A DNA stretch of 12,287 nucleotides, from the NCBI GenBank assembly GCA_028277295.1, contig JANQGN010000127.1, positions 1 to 12,287 of the forward strand, in the 5' to 3' direction. The notes beneath the pieces are model-generated. The model saw nothing but the letters and a program-made list of their open reading frames with translations, did not search any database and had not been told where the DNA came from. The translations under genes were made by a program, and so were the position numbers. This document shows, in pieces, positions 6,177 through 12,287 of this stretch; position 1 is the first letter of the stretch; the number at the start of each line of letters is the position of its first letter. This DNA is from Rhodospira sp. (lineage in GTDB: Bacteria; Pseudomonadota; Alphaproteobacteria; Rhodospirillales; Rhodospirillaceae).

Positions 6177-8315
6177 ATGGCTGTCGAGATCGTCCGGTCC
6201 ACCTGTCCGCACGACTGCGCCAGCGCCTGCGCCGTGGACGTGGAGCGCCTGGCACCGGACCGCGTCGGCCGGTTGCGCGGCGGCCGCTGGAACCCCTACA
6301 CCGACGGGATGATCTGCGCCAAGGTGGCGCGCTACGCCGAGCGGACGCACAACCCCGACCGCCTGACCACGCCGATGGTGCGCGACGGCCCCAAGGGCTC
6401 GGGCCGGTTCAAGCCGATCGGCTGGGATGAGGCGCTGGACCGCGTGGCCGACGCCTTTGACGCCGCGCGGCGGCGGCACGGCCCGCAAGCCCTCTGGCCC
6501 TATCATTATGCCGGGACCATGGGACTGGTGCAACGCGACGGCATCCAGCGGTTCCGTGCCCTGCTGGGAACCTCGCTCCAGCACGATACCTTCTGCACCA
6601 GCCTGGGCGACGCTGGCTGGGCCGCCGGCATGGGCGCCAGGAAGTGGGGCGTGGATCCGCGCGAGATGGCCGACAGCGATGTGATCGTTCTGTGGGGCCT
6701 GAACGCCGTCCATACCCAGGTGCAGATCATGGGGTGGGTGGCACGCGCCCGCAAGGCCCGGGGCGCCAGGCTGGTGGTGGTTGACCCCTACCGCAACCCC
6801 ACGGCCGAGAAGGCCGACATGCACCTGATGCCGCGCCCGGGCACCGACGCGGCCCTGGCCTGCGCGGTGATGCACGTGCTGTTCCGCGACGGACTGGCCG
6901 ACCGGACCTATTTGGCCGCCCATACCGACGATCCGGAGGGGCTGGAGGCCCACCTGCGCGACCGCACACCGGCCTGGGCGGCGCGGATCACCGGCCTGTC
7001 GGCGGACGAGATCGAGGCCTTCGCCCACCTTTACGGCGGCACCGGGCGGGCCTATCTGCGCATCGGCTATGGGTTCACCCGCTCGCGCAATGGCGCCGCC
7101 GCCATGCACGCGGTCACCTGCCTGCCGGTGGTTACCGGTGCCTGGGCGCACCGGGGCGGCGGCGCATTGTGGAGCATGTCCGGTCTCTACCAGTTGGACA
7201 CCAGCCTGATCACCGCCGACGAGCATCGTGACGGAACCCAGCGCTGGCTGGACCAGTCGCGGCTGGGCGCCATTCTCACCGGCGCGGCCTCGGACGCCCT
7301 GGCCGCTGGGCCGCCGGTGACCGCCATGCTGATCCAGAACACCAACCCCATGGTGACGGCGCCGGACAGCACCCAGGTCGCCCGCGGCTTCGCCCGCGAG
7401 GACCTGTTCGTCTGCGTGCACGAGCAAATCCTGACCGAGACCGCCCGCATGGCTGACGTGGTTCTGCCAGCGACCACCTTCCTGGAGCACGACGATCTCT
7501 ACAAGGGAGGTGGCCACACGGTCCTGGGGATTGGCTTGCGGGTGATCACGCCGCTGGGCGAGGCGCGCTGCAACCACGATGTGCTCAATGCCTTGATGGC
7601 GCGGCTGGACGCGCCCGCCCATGTGGCCAACGAGATGAGCGCCCGAGAGTTGCTGGAGGAAACCTTGCGGCTGTCGGGGCTGCCCGAGGCCGAGGAGATC
7701 CGCGACGCCGGCGGTCACGACTGCGCCACCAGCTTTGACGTCCATCATTTCCGCAAGGGATTCGGCCACTGCGACGGGCGGTTCCGCTTTCATGGCGCCT
7801 GGCGGGGCGCCCAGGCGGCGGTGATGCCCGACCTGCCGGATCACCTGGAGATCATCGAGGCCGCCGATGCCGACCACCCGTTCCGGCTGGTCACCGCGCC
7901 GGCCCGGCAGTTCCTCAACAGCAGCTTCAACGAGACCCCCACCAGCCGCGCCCAACAAGGCCGGCCAACCGTGTTCGTTCACCCCGATGACGCCCAGTCC
8001 CTTGGGGTCACCGACGGTGCCCCGGTGCGTCTGGGCAATCGGCGCGGATCGGTCACCCTGCATGCCCAGGTGTTCCCGGGCCTGCCCACCGGCACCGTGG
8101 TGGTCGAGAGCCTGTGGCCGGCCGCCGCCTTTCCCGAGGGCCTGGGCATCAACGCCCTGGTCGGCGCCGATCCTGGCCCGCCCAATGGCGGCGCCGTGTT
8201 CCACGACACGGCGGTGTGGCTGCGCCCGGCCGGTGTCGAGGCCAAGGCCGAAGCACCCGAGTCGTGGGCCGCCGCGCCGCCCGTCTCCCCGCCCCCAGCC
8301 CTGGAGACCGCGTGA
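6177..8315 (+). CDS. Molybdopterin (bis-MGD) oxidoreductase, DMSO reductase superfamily
   Basis: This 712-residue enzyme carries a 4Fe-4S domain with Cys10, Cys14, Cys18 and Cys47 (C-x3-C-x3-C-x28-C, ending in MICAKVARY). A large molybdopterin core follows, including VLWGLNAVHTQ, LVVVDPYRNPTAEKADMHL and RPGTDAALACAVMHVLF. The C-terminal dinucleotide-binding domain spans about 565-690 (LVTAPARQFLNSSFNET onward). FCTSLGDAGW places Cys140 where formate dehydrogenase H has its Sec140 Mo ligand, with the same spacing to the following Ala-Gly, so a Cys-ligated Mo or W is inferred. There is no twin-arginine signal, so it is probably cytoplasmic. The redox substrate is unknown. ATG 6177 is chosen over the longer open frame because of AAGGA 9 bases upstream and the family-typical start. 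It is followed directly by the mipZ-like gene. Confidence 0.93.
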   Translation: MAVEIVRSTCPHDCASACAVDVERLAPDRVGRLRGGRWNPYTDGMICAKVARYAERTHNPDRLTTPMVRDGPKGSGRFKPIGWDEALDRVADAFDAARRRHGPQALWPYHYAGTMGLVQRDGIQRFRALLGTSLQHDTFCTSLGDAGWAAGMGARKWGVDPREMADSDVIVLWGLNAVHTQVQIMGWVARARKARGARLVVVDPYRNPTAEKADMHLMPRPGTDAALACAVMHVLFRDGLADRTYLAAHTDDPEGLEAHLRDRTPAWAARITGLSADEIEAFAHLYGGTGRAYLRIGYGFTRSRNGAAAMHAVTCLPVVTGAWAHRGGGALWSMSGLYQLDTSLITADEHRDGTQRWLDQSRLGAILTGAASDALAAGPPVTAMLIQNTNPMVTAPDSTQVARGFAREDLFVCVHEQILTETARMADVVLPATTFLEHDDLYKGGGHTVLGIGLRVITPLGEARCNHDVLNALMARLDAPAHVANEMSARELLEETLRLSGLPEAEEIRDAGGHDCATSFDVHHFRKGFGHCDGRFRFHGAWRGAQAAVMPDLPDHLEIIEAADADHPFRLVTAPARQFLNSSFNETPTSRAQQGRPTVFVHPDDAQSLGVTDGAPVRLGNRRGSVTLHAQVFPGLPTGTVVVESLWPAAAFPEGLGINALVGADPGPPNGGAVFHDTAVWLRPAGVEAKAEAPESWAAAPPVSPPPALETA

Positions 8316-8317
8316 TC

Positions 8318-9229
8318 ATGACCGCGATGTTCGAGGCGGCCCATCATGGGCCACGGCCGGCCCCGCAACCGGCTCGCCAGTCGGCCCCACAGTCGGCCCC
8401 ACAGTCGGCCCCCCAGTCGGCGAGAGTGGTGGTGGTCGGCAACGAAAAGGGCGGGTCCGGCAAGTCCACCGTCGCCATGCATCTTTTGATTGGCTTTCTG
8501 CGGGCCGGGTTCTCGGTGGGCAGCATCGACCTCGACGCCCGCCAGGGGACCTTGTCCACCTATGTCCGCAACCGAGACGCCTATGTGCGGCGCGCGGGCG
8601 CGCCGCTGCCCATGCCCACGCATCAGGCCATCCAGTTGTCGGGGTCCGAGCAAGGCGACATCAACCGTCTGGACGACGCTGTGGGCGCGCTGCTGACCGA
8701 GTGCGACCTGGTGCTGATCGACACCCCCGGGGCCGACAACTATCTCTCGCGCGCCGGTCACGCCTGGGCGGACATCCTGGTCACGCCGCTGAATGACAGC
8801 TTCATCGACCTGGACGTTCTAGCCAAGGTGGACCCGGGGACCATGCGTATTCTGCGCCCCAGCCACTACAGCGAGATGGTCTGGGACATCAAGAAACGCC
8901 GTGGCCTGCGCGACGGCGGCGCCATTCACTGGGTGGTGCTGCGCAATCGGCTGTCGCAGCTGGACGCCCGCAACAAGCGCGACATGGAGCAGCTTTTGCG
9001 CGATCTGTCGCGGCGCATTGGCTTTCAGCTCATCGAGGGGTTGTGCGAGCGCGTCATCTACCGTGAGATGTACCTGAAGGGCCTGACCCTGCTTGACCTG
9101 CGCGAAAAGGGCACGGACATCACCTTGTCCATGTCCCACATCGCCGCGCGTCAGGAACTGAGGCGCCTGCTGGAGGCGCTGGGCGTGCCGGCCCAGGCCG
9201 GCGAGCCGGCCATGGCGGCCAACGCCTGA
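8318..9229 (+). CDS. mipZ: Division plane positioning ATPase MipZ (ParA/MinD family)
   Basis: MipZ binds ParB near the chromosome origin and forms a gradient that blocks FtsZ polymerisation away from midcell in alphaproteobacteria. This 303-residue protein has the deviant Walker A KGGSGKST (44-51) inside VVVVGNEKGGSGKST, the A' motif IDLDARQ (70-76) and Walker B LVLIDTPGAD (131-140). LVTPLNDSFIDLDVLAKVD (154-172) and the C-terminal EKGTDITLSMSHIAARQE also strongly resemble MipZ. The N-terminus is unusual: about 35 residues precede the ATPase core, including a QSAP repeat (about 21-35). ATG 8318 is used; GTG 8312 would overlap the upstream stop by 4 bases and ATG 8327 is also possible. It appears co-transcribed with the molybdoenzyme gene. 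No parB or ftsZ lies in the window. Confidence 0.87.
   Translation: MTAMFEAAHHGPRPAPQPARQSAPQSAPQSAPQSARVVVVGNEKGGSGKSTVAMHLLIGFLRAGFSVGSIDLDARQGTLSTYVRNRDAYVRRAGAPLPMPTHQAIQLSGSEQGDINRLDDAVGALLTECDLVLIDTPGADNYLSRAGHAWADILVTPLNDSFIDLDVLAKVDPGTMRILRPSHYSEMVWDIKKRRGLRDGGAIHWVVLRNRLSQLDARNKRDMEQLLRDLSRRIGFQLIEGLCERVIYREMYLKGLTLLDLREKGTDITLSMSHIAARQELRRLLEALGVPAQAGEPAMAANA
8378..8421 (+). repeat. 12-bp tandem repeat encoding QSAP
   Basis: About 3.7 copies of CAGTCGGCCCCA run head to tail at 8378-8389, 8390-8401, 8402-8413 (last base changed) and a partial copy from 8414. Each copy encodes Gln-Ser-Ala-Pro in the N-terminal linker of the MipZ-like protein. The near identity at third positions points to recent replication slippage, so copy number may vary between strains. 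Confidence 0.9.
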
Positions 9230-9241
9230 TCCCGGTTCACT

Positions 9242-9264
9242 GCCTGGCATCGCTCGAACCAGGC
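9242..9264 (+). terminator. Possible weak hairpin after mipZ
   Basis: GCCTGG (9242-9247) pairs with CCAGGC (9259-9264) across an 11-base loop, beginning 12 bases after the mipZ stop. There is no U-tract, so termination is only a possibility. Confidence 0.25.
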
Positions 9265-9270
9265 CGAACG

Positions 9271-9286
9271 GTGGCCATATGGCCAC
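9271..9286. promoter_or_regulatory. 16-bp perfect palindrome upstream of the FadL gene
   Basis: GTGGCCATATGGCCAC is a perfect palindrome without a loop, the form expected of a dimeric regulator operator rather than an RNA hairpin. It lies 160 bases upstream of the porin start and 41 bases after the mipZ stop. The regulator is not identifiable. Confidence 0.4.
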
Positions 9287-9446
9287 AGCCTGCAACGAAC
9301 GCGATATCCCGGCGGCGAGAAGGGACTATGGCCCTTGATCACCTCGCGGATTTTGGCATGACTGTGACGGTTTGACGAACAAACCGGGGTCGTGCTCAAC
9401 CCGCCAAGGATCGGGCCGGCCCCCACAACAGGGGGAAACGTTTGGC

Positions 9447-10748
9447 ATGAGAACGCGGGTATTGATGCACGGCGCCGGGGCGCCGCGGGCGGTGGCCGTG
9501 ACCCTGGCGGCAAGCCTGGCGACAGGCGTGGCGATGCAGGCGGCGCCCGCCGGCGCGTCTGGCTTTCAGCTCAAGGAACAGAGCGCCGAGGGCCTGGGCA
9601 ACGCCTTCGCCGGCGCGACGGCCAAGGCGTACGATCCCAGCACGGCCTTCTGGAACCCGGCCGGCATGACCCGCCTGTCCGGCAATCATGCGTCGGTCAT
9701 CGGCTCTTACATCAGTCCCTCGGCGCGCTTCGAGGGCAGCGCGACCACCGCCTTCGGGACGTCTGTCTCGGGATCCCAGGGTGGCGACGCGGCCAAGGAC
9801 GCCTTCGTGCCCGCCACCTACGGTATCATCAGCCTGACCGATGACCTCAAGTTGGGTCTGGCGGTCAACGCGCCCTTCGGCCTGAGCACCGAGTACCCGT
9901 CGGACTGGGTCGGGCGCTACCAGGCCCTGGAGTCCCACCTGAACACCATCGCCGTCACACCCACCGTGGCCTATCGCGTCACCGACGACATTTCCGTGGG
10001 CGTCGGGCCGGTGTTCCAGTACTCGTCTGTGACCCTGACCACGGGGATCAACAACCTGGGCCTGCTGCCGTACGACGGCCAGGGCAAGGTGTCCGGCGAC
10101 GATGTGGGCTTCGGGTTCACGGCGGGCGCCCTGTGGGAGATCGACGAGGGCACCCGCGTCGGCGTCAGCTACCGGTCGCGGGTCGAGCATACCTTCGAGG
10201 GCGACGCCAGCTACACCAATGTGCATCCGGTGTTGGCGGCCAGTGGCGGCCTGGTGAACAGTGACGCCACCGCCAAGCTGACGACGCCAGACACCGCCAG
10301 CCTGGGTGTCTATCACGACATCAATGATCAGTGGGCGGTGGTCGGCGAGGTGGCCTGGACCAACTGGTCGCTGTTCGAAGAGTTGAAGGTTGACGCCGAC
10401 GTCGGCGCCGATTCCCTGACCATTGAGGACTGGCACGATACCGTGTTCGTCTCGATCGGTAGCATCTACCGGCCCAACGAGAACTGGTCCTTCCGCCTCG
10501 GCGCCGCCTATGACATGTCACCCATCCCCGACGAGCATCGCACCGCGCGGATCCCCGGCGAGGACCGCTACTGGCTGGCCACCGGCGCCTCCTACCACGT
10601 GGCGGACTGGCTCAGCATCGACGTGGGCTTCACCCACATCTTCGTGAACGACTCCTCGATCAACGAGACCACCGGACAGGGGACCCTGGTCGGCACCTAC
10701 CAGAACGATATCGACATTGTAACCGTTGGCGGACGCCTTCGGTTCTAG
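9447..10748 (+). CDS. FadL/OmpP1/TodX-family outer membrane porin
   Basis: A 433-residue outer membrane beta-barrel protein of the family that lets long-chain fatty acids or hydrophobic aromatics cross the outer membrane. Residues 1-37 are a signal peptide with basic start, hydrophobic core and AGA cleavage site, giving a mature SGFQLKEQSAEGLGNAFAG, the classical FadL N-terminus that forms the plug. NPAGM (70-74) is the family's NPA motif. Many alternating amphipathic strands follow, and the last residue is Phe (GGRLRF), as needed for BAM-mediated insertion. ATG 9447 is selected because it starts the signal peptide and has a GGGGGA ribosome site about 10 bases upstream; the frame itself is open to 9372. 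It stands alone, so the substrate cannot be narrowed. Confidence 0.95.
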   Translation: MRTRVLMHGAGAPRAVAVTLAASLATGVAMQAAPAGASGFQLKEQSAEGLGNAFAGATAKAYDPSTAFWNPAGMTRLSGNHASVIGSYISPSARFEGSATTAFGTSVSGSQGGDAAKDAFVPATYGIISLTDDLKLGLAVNAPFGLSTEYPSDWVGRYQALESHLNTIAVTPTVAYRVTDDISVGVGPVFQYSSVTLTTGINNLGLLPYDGQGKVSGDDVGFGFTAGALWEIDEGTRVGVSYRSRVEHTFEGDASYTNVHPVLAASGGLVNSDATAKLTTPDTASLGVYHDINDQWAVVGEVAWTNWSLFEELKVDADVGADSLTIEDWHDTVFVSIGSIYRPNENWSFRLGAAYDMSPIPDEHRTARIPGEDRYWLATGASYHVADWLSIDVGFTHIFVNDSSINETTGQGTLVGTYQNDIDIVTVGGRLRF

Positions 10749-10809
10749 AGCAAGGTCCCGAGCGATCCGGCACGGGTCGCGACGACGATTTGTTTCGATA
10801 TCAAAACCT

Positions 10810-10952
10810 TAGAGCCCGTCCGGAAAGTCTCGGGAACCGCAATATATTGTGTGCCTGTGCCCGAATCGCACGCTGTATGTGGTGTTTTGCAAGGCTTTCC
10901 GGACAGACACTTAGGGCTTGGGGGCGAGTCCAGAACCACTCGACGGGCTCTA
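10810..10952. mobile_element. MITE-like element or insertion-sequence end remnant
   Basis: TAGAGCCCGTC (10810-10820) and GACGGGCTCTA (10942-10952) are perfect terminal inverted repeats 143 bases apart. A second inverted pair is nested inside: TCCGGAAAG (10819-10827) and CTTTCCGGA (10895-10903). The arms (GAGCCCGTCCGGAAAG...) have the look of IS5/IS630-type termini, from memory. No transposase remains inside. It may be a non-autonomous element, or two IS ends left after internal deletion. No clear target duplication was seen. Confidence 0.55.
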
Positions 10953-11021
10953 GGTCCACGAGAAGACCCGTTGGACGGGCGCGCGTCACCGGCGCCCGCC
11001 CGTCGCCGGGTCGTGGTGGCG

Positions 11022-11285
11022 GGCGTCCGCAGGGCAACGGGCTCAGGTTAACGCGGGCAACGGTCCGCACGTTCGATGGAGATCCTTCGCACCTTTCAGG
11101 TGCTCAGGATGAGGCTAGCATATTTAAGATAACCTCATCCCGAGCGAGCCCCCGCGTCCATCCGTCAGATGAACGCGGTTCCACACCTTACGGCGACGCG
11201 AAGCGTCGCCTGGGCGAGCCGAGAGACCTCCATCGTCTCGCGCAAACCCTGTCCGTTAACCTGAACCCGTCGCCCAGCACGCGCC
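11022..11285. repeat. Long imperfect inverted repeat with internal hairpins
   Basis: Bases 11022-11053 and 11254-11285 are reverse complements at 26 of 32 positions, including an 11-base exact core TCAGGTTAACG. Further in, CGATGGAG (11074-11081) pairs with CTCCATCG (11228-11235), so the arms extend to about 60 bases with gaps. Inside are GCACCT/AGGTGC (11089-11103), GGATGAGG/CCTCATCC (11107-11140) and GGCGACGC/GCGTCGCC (11192-11210). The composition resembles dispersed intergenic REP-like repeats of alphaproteobacteria. Confidence 0.65.
11192..11210. repeat. 8-bp hairpin with GAA triloop
   Basis: GGCGACGC (11192-11199) pairs exactly with GCGTCGCC (11203-11210) around GAA. It is compact and very stable on paper, with no T-run after it. 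It lies within the longer inverted-repeat structure about 200 bases ahead of prfB. Confidence 0.6.
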
Positions 11286-11408
11286 TGGCCCGGGGTTTAC
11301 GCCCCGGCGCGTGTTGACTATTGTGCTCCGCTCGCCGCCCCATCGGGTCGCGCCGGATGCGATCGAACCGGGGTGGCGCCGGTTCCAATCCCGAGACGGA
11401 GGCGTTCC

Positions 11409-12287
11409 ATGCGCGCCGAGGCCCAGGCCCTGGTGGACGAGATCAAGCAGGCGATGACCCTGCTGAGGAGGCATCTTTGACTGGGACAACGCCCTGCGTC
11501 GTCTCGACGAAGTCAACGCCCTGGCCGAGGACCCGAACCTTTGGAATGATGCCGGCGCGGCCCAGGCGCTGATGCGGGAGCGCACCCAGCTGGACACCGC
11601 GATCACCGCGTTCCGGGGCCTGGAGGCCGGTCTTGAGGACGCCGCCACGCTGATCGACCTGGGTGAGGCGGAAGAGGACGAAGACAGTGTCGCCGAGGGC
11701 ATGGAGCAGTTGCGCGCCCTCAAGGCCGAGACCGACCGGCGCCAGCTTGAAAGCCTGTTGTCCGGCGAGGCCGATGCCAACGACTGATTTCTTCAGGTGA
11801 ACGCCGGTGCCGGCGGCACCGAGGCCCAGGACTGGGCCCGCATGCTGACGCGCATGTACACCCGCTGGGCGGAGTCCGAGGGCTACAAGGTCGTCGCCCT
11901 GGAAGAAAGCGAGGGCGAGGAGGCGGGCATCAAGTCCTGCACCCTGCGGGTCGAGGGGCACAACGCCTATGGCTGGCTCAAGACCGAAAGCGGTGTCCAT
12001 CGCCTGGTGCGCATCTCGCCCTTCGACAGTTCGGCGCGCCGGCACACCAGTTTCTCGTCGGTTTGGGCCTACCCGGTGATCGACGACAGCATTGAAATCG
12101 AGATCAACGAAAGCGATTGTCGAATTGACACCTATCGCGCCTCTGGCGCCGGTGGCCAGCATGTGAACCGGACGGACAGCGCCGTGCGAATCACGCACAT
12201 GCCCTCGGGCATCGTCGTGCAATGCCAGTCGGAGCGCTCGCAACACCAGAACCGGGCGCACTGCTGGACCATGCTGCGCGCGCGCCT
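11409..12287 (+). CDS. prfB: Peptide chain release factor 2, with +1 frameshift and an extra in-frame TGA (3' end outside window)
   Basis: RF2 reads UAA and UGA stop codons and triggers peptide release on the ribosome. ATG 11409 has GGAGG 6 bases upstream. Twenty-three codons (MRAEAQALVDEIK...RRHL) end at TGA 11478-11480, and the protein continues in the +1 frame from GAC 11479 (DWDNALRRLDEVNALAEDPN). Later landmarks are AGAGGTEAQDWA, the stop-reading SPF at residues 203-205, and GGQ at 248-250, within two residues of E. coli numbering. At 11785-11787 (codon 126) the reading frame carries TGA where RF2 proteins have Cys (E. coli C128, from memory) in DC[YF]L. Frame and conservation continue undisturbed after it to the last base. 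It may therefore be a selenoprotein, a doubly gated gene, a broken gene or a sequence error. The gene identity itself is certain. Confidence 0.95.
11466..11481 (+). promoter_or_regulatory. Programmed +1 ribosomal frameshift site of prfB
   Basis: AGGAGG (11466-11471) acts as an internal Shine-Dalgarno, followed by CAT and then CTT TGA C (11475-11481). When RF2 is scarce the ribosome pauses at UGA and peptidyl-tRNA-Leu slips from CUU to UUU, continuing with GAC. This matches the classical RF2 autoregulatory site in spacing and slip sequence; E. coli has AGGGGG in place of AGGAGG. Confidence 0.95.
11785..11787 (+). other. In-frame TGA at the conserved Cys codon of RF2
   Basis: The codons read GCC AAC GAC TGA TTT CTT CAG GTG AAC, that is A-N-D-stop-F-L-Q-V-N followed by AGAGGTEAQDWA. 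RF2 homologues read D-C-[YF]-L here. One base (C to A in TGC) separates it from the expected codon. No frame change occurs, so an indel error is excluded. Confidence 0.9.
11805..11821 (+). promoter_or_regulatory. Hairpin downstream of the in-frame TGA, possible SECIS-like element
   Basis: CGGTGCC (11805-11811) pairs exactly with GGCACCG (11815-11821), leaving a 3-base GGC loop. It starts 17 bases after the TGA and its loop is 24 bases away, in the range reported for bacterial SECIS elements, with a G at the start of the loop. The same bases encode the conserved AGAGGTE motif, so the pairing could simply reflect G/C-rich Gly, Ala and Thr codons. Confidence 0.3.

Larger units (their letters stand above)
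10749..11408. other. Gene-free repeat-rich stretch between fadL and prfB
   Basis: No gene is supported in these 660 bases. They contain a 143-base segment with 11-bp terminal inverted repeats (10810-10952) and a roughly 260-base imperfect inverted-repeat structure with internal hairpins (11022-11285). The prfB leader with its GGAGG ribosome site (11398-11402) ends the gap. A minus-strand frame from 11070 to 10801 is open but resembles no family I know and lies across both repeat structures. The prfB promoter must be here or inside the repeats; I could not identify it. Confidence 0.65.

Noticed and set aside
5892..8204. 770-codon minus-strand open frame
   Set aside because: It is a shadow of the molybdoenzyme gene; no family features and an odd Gly/His/Gln-rich composition.
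10801..11070. 89-codon minus-strand frame across the repeat region
   Set aside because: It spans both inverted-repeat structures, matches no transposase motif that I recognise, and has no ribosome site.
11378..11391. tRNA-like T-arm sequence GGTTCCAATCCC ahead of prfB
   Set aside because: No acceptor stem, anticodon arm or D-arm can be assembled around it.
11785..11787. Genome-wide reassignment of TGA as a sense codon
   Set aside because: The kinase, the MurG-like glycosyltransferase, the molybdoenzyme and mipZ all end at TGA at the expected lengths.
1..12287. CRISPR array, prophage genes or rRNA/tRNA genes
   Set aside because: No spaced direct repeats, phage proteins or structural RNA signatures were seen.

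Overview
The sequence looks like chromosomal DNA of a high-GC alphaproteobacterium, most likely a Rhodospirillales relative. The evidence is a MipZ-type division ATPase, an alphaproteobacterial style Mo-bisMGD oxidoreductase, and strong G/C bias at third codon positions. Genus is not resolved. TGA ends several intact genes here, so the standard bacterial code applies.

Layout. 1-204 is the 3' end of a sensor histidine kinase, convergent with a LysE/RhtB-type exporter (840-244, minus). Divergent from the exporter is dapB (1099-1902), a lysine/diaminopimelate pathway gene. From about 2040 to 3175 the DNA is visibly richer in A/T and holds one SAM-methyltransferase-like gene of the TIGR04325 type, probably acquired by transfer. 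Convergent with it is a tightly coupled minus-strand pair: a MurG/COG4671-like glycosyltransferase (5694-4462) followed with a 4-base ATGA overlap by a GT4 glycosyltransferase (4465-3212). These three genes look like envelope or exopolysaccharide functions. A 480-base gap with a good sigma70-like promoter and a hairpin leader precedes a molybdopterin oxidoreductase (6177-8315), which overlaps or abuts a mipZ-like gene (8318-9229) carrying a QSAP tandem repeat. A FadL-family outer membrane porin follows (9447-10748).

The 660-base stretch 10749-11408 has no gene but is packed with inverted repeats: a 143-base MITE-like or IS-end remnant, then a roughly 260-base imperfect inverted-repeat structure with internal hairpins. 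Directly after it lies prfB (release factor 2), running off the window end.

The most striking observation is in prfB. It has the classical programmed +1 frameshift (SD-like AGGAGG, then CTT TGA C). It also has a second, in-frame TGA at 11785-11787, exactly where RF2 proteins carry a conserved Cys (D-C-[YF]-L before the AGxGGTE motif). The frame is otherwise intact and well conserved to the window end, including SPF and GGQ. A 7-bp hairpin with a 3-nt loop begins 17 nt after this TGA. Possible explanations are a selenocysteine RF2, a second UGA checkpoint in RF2 autoregulation, an inactivating mutation, or a single-base sequence error.
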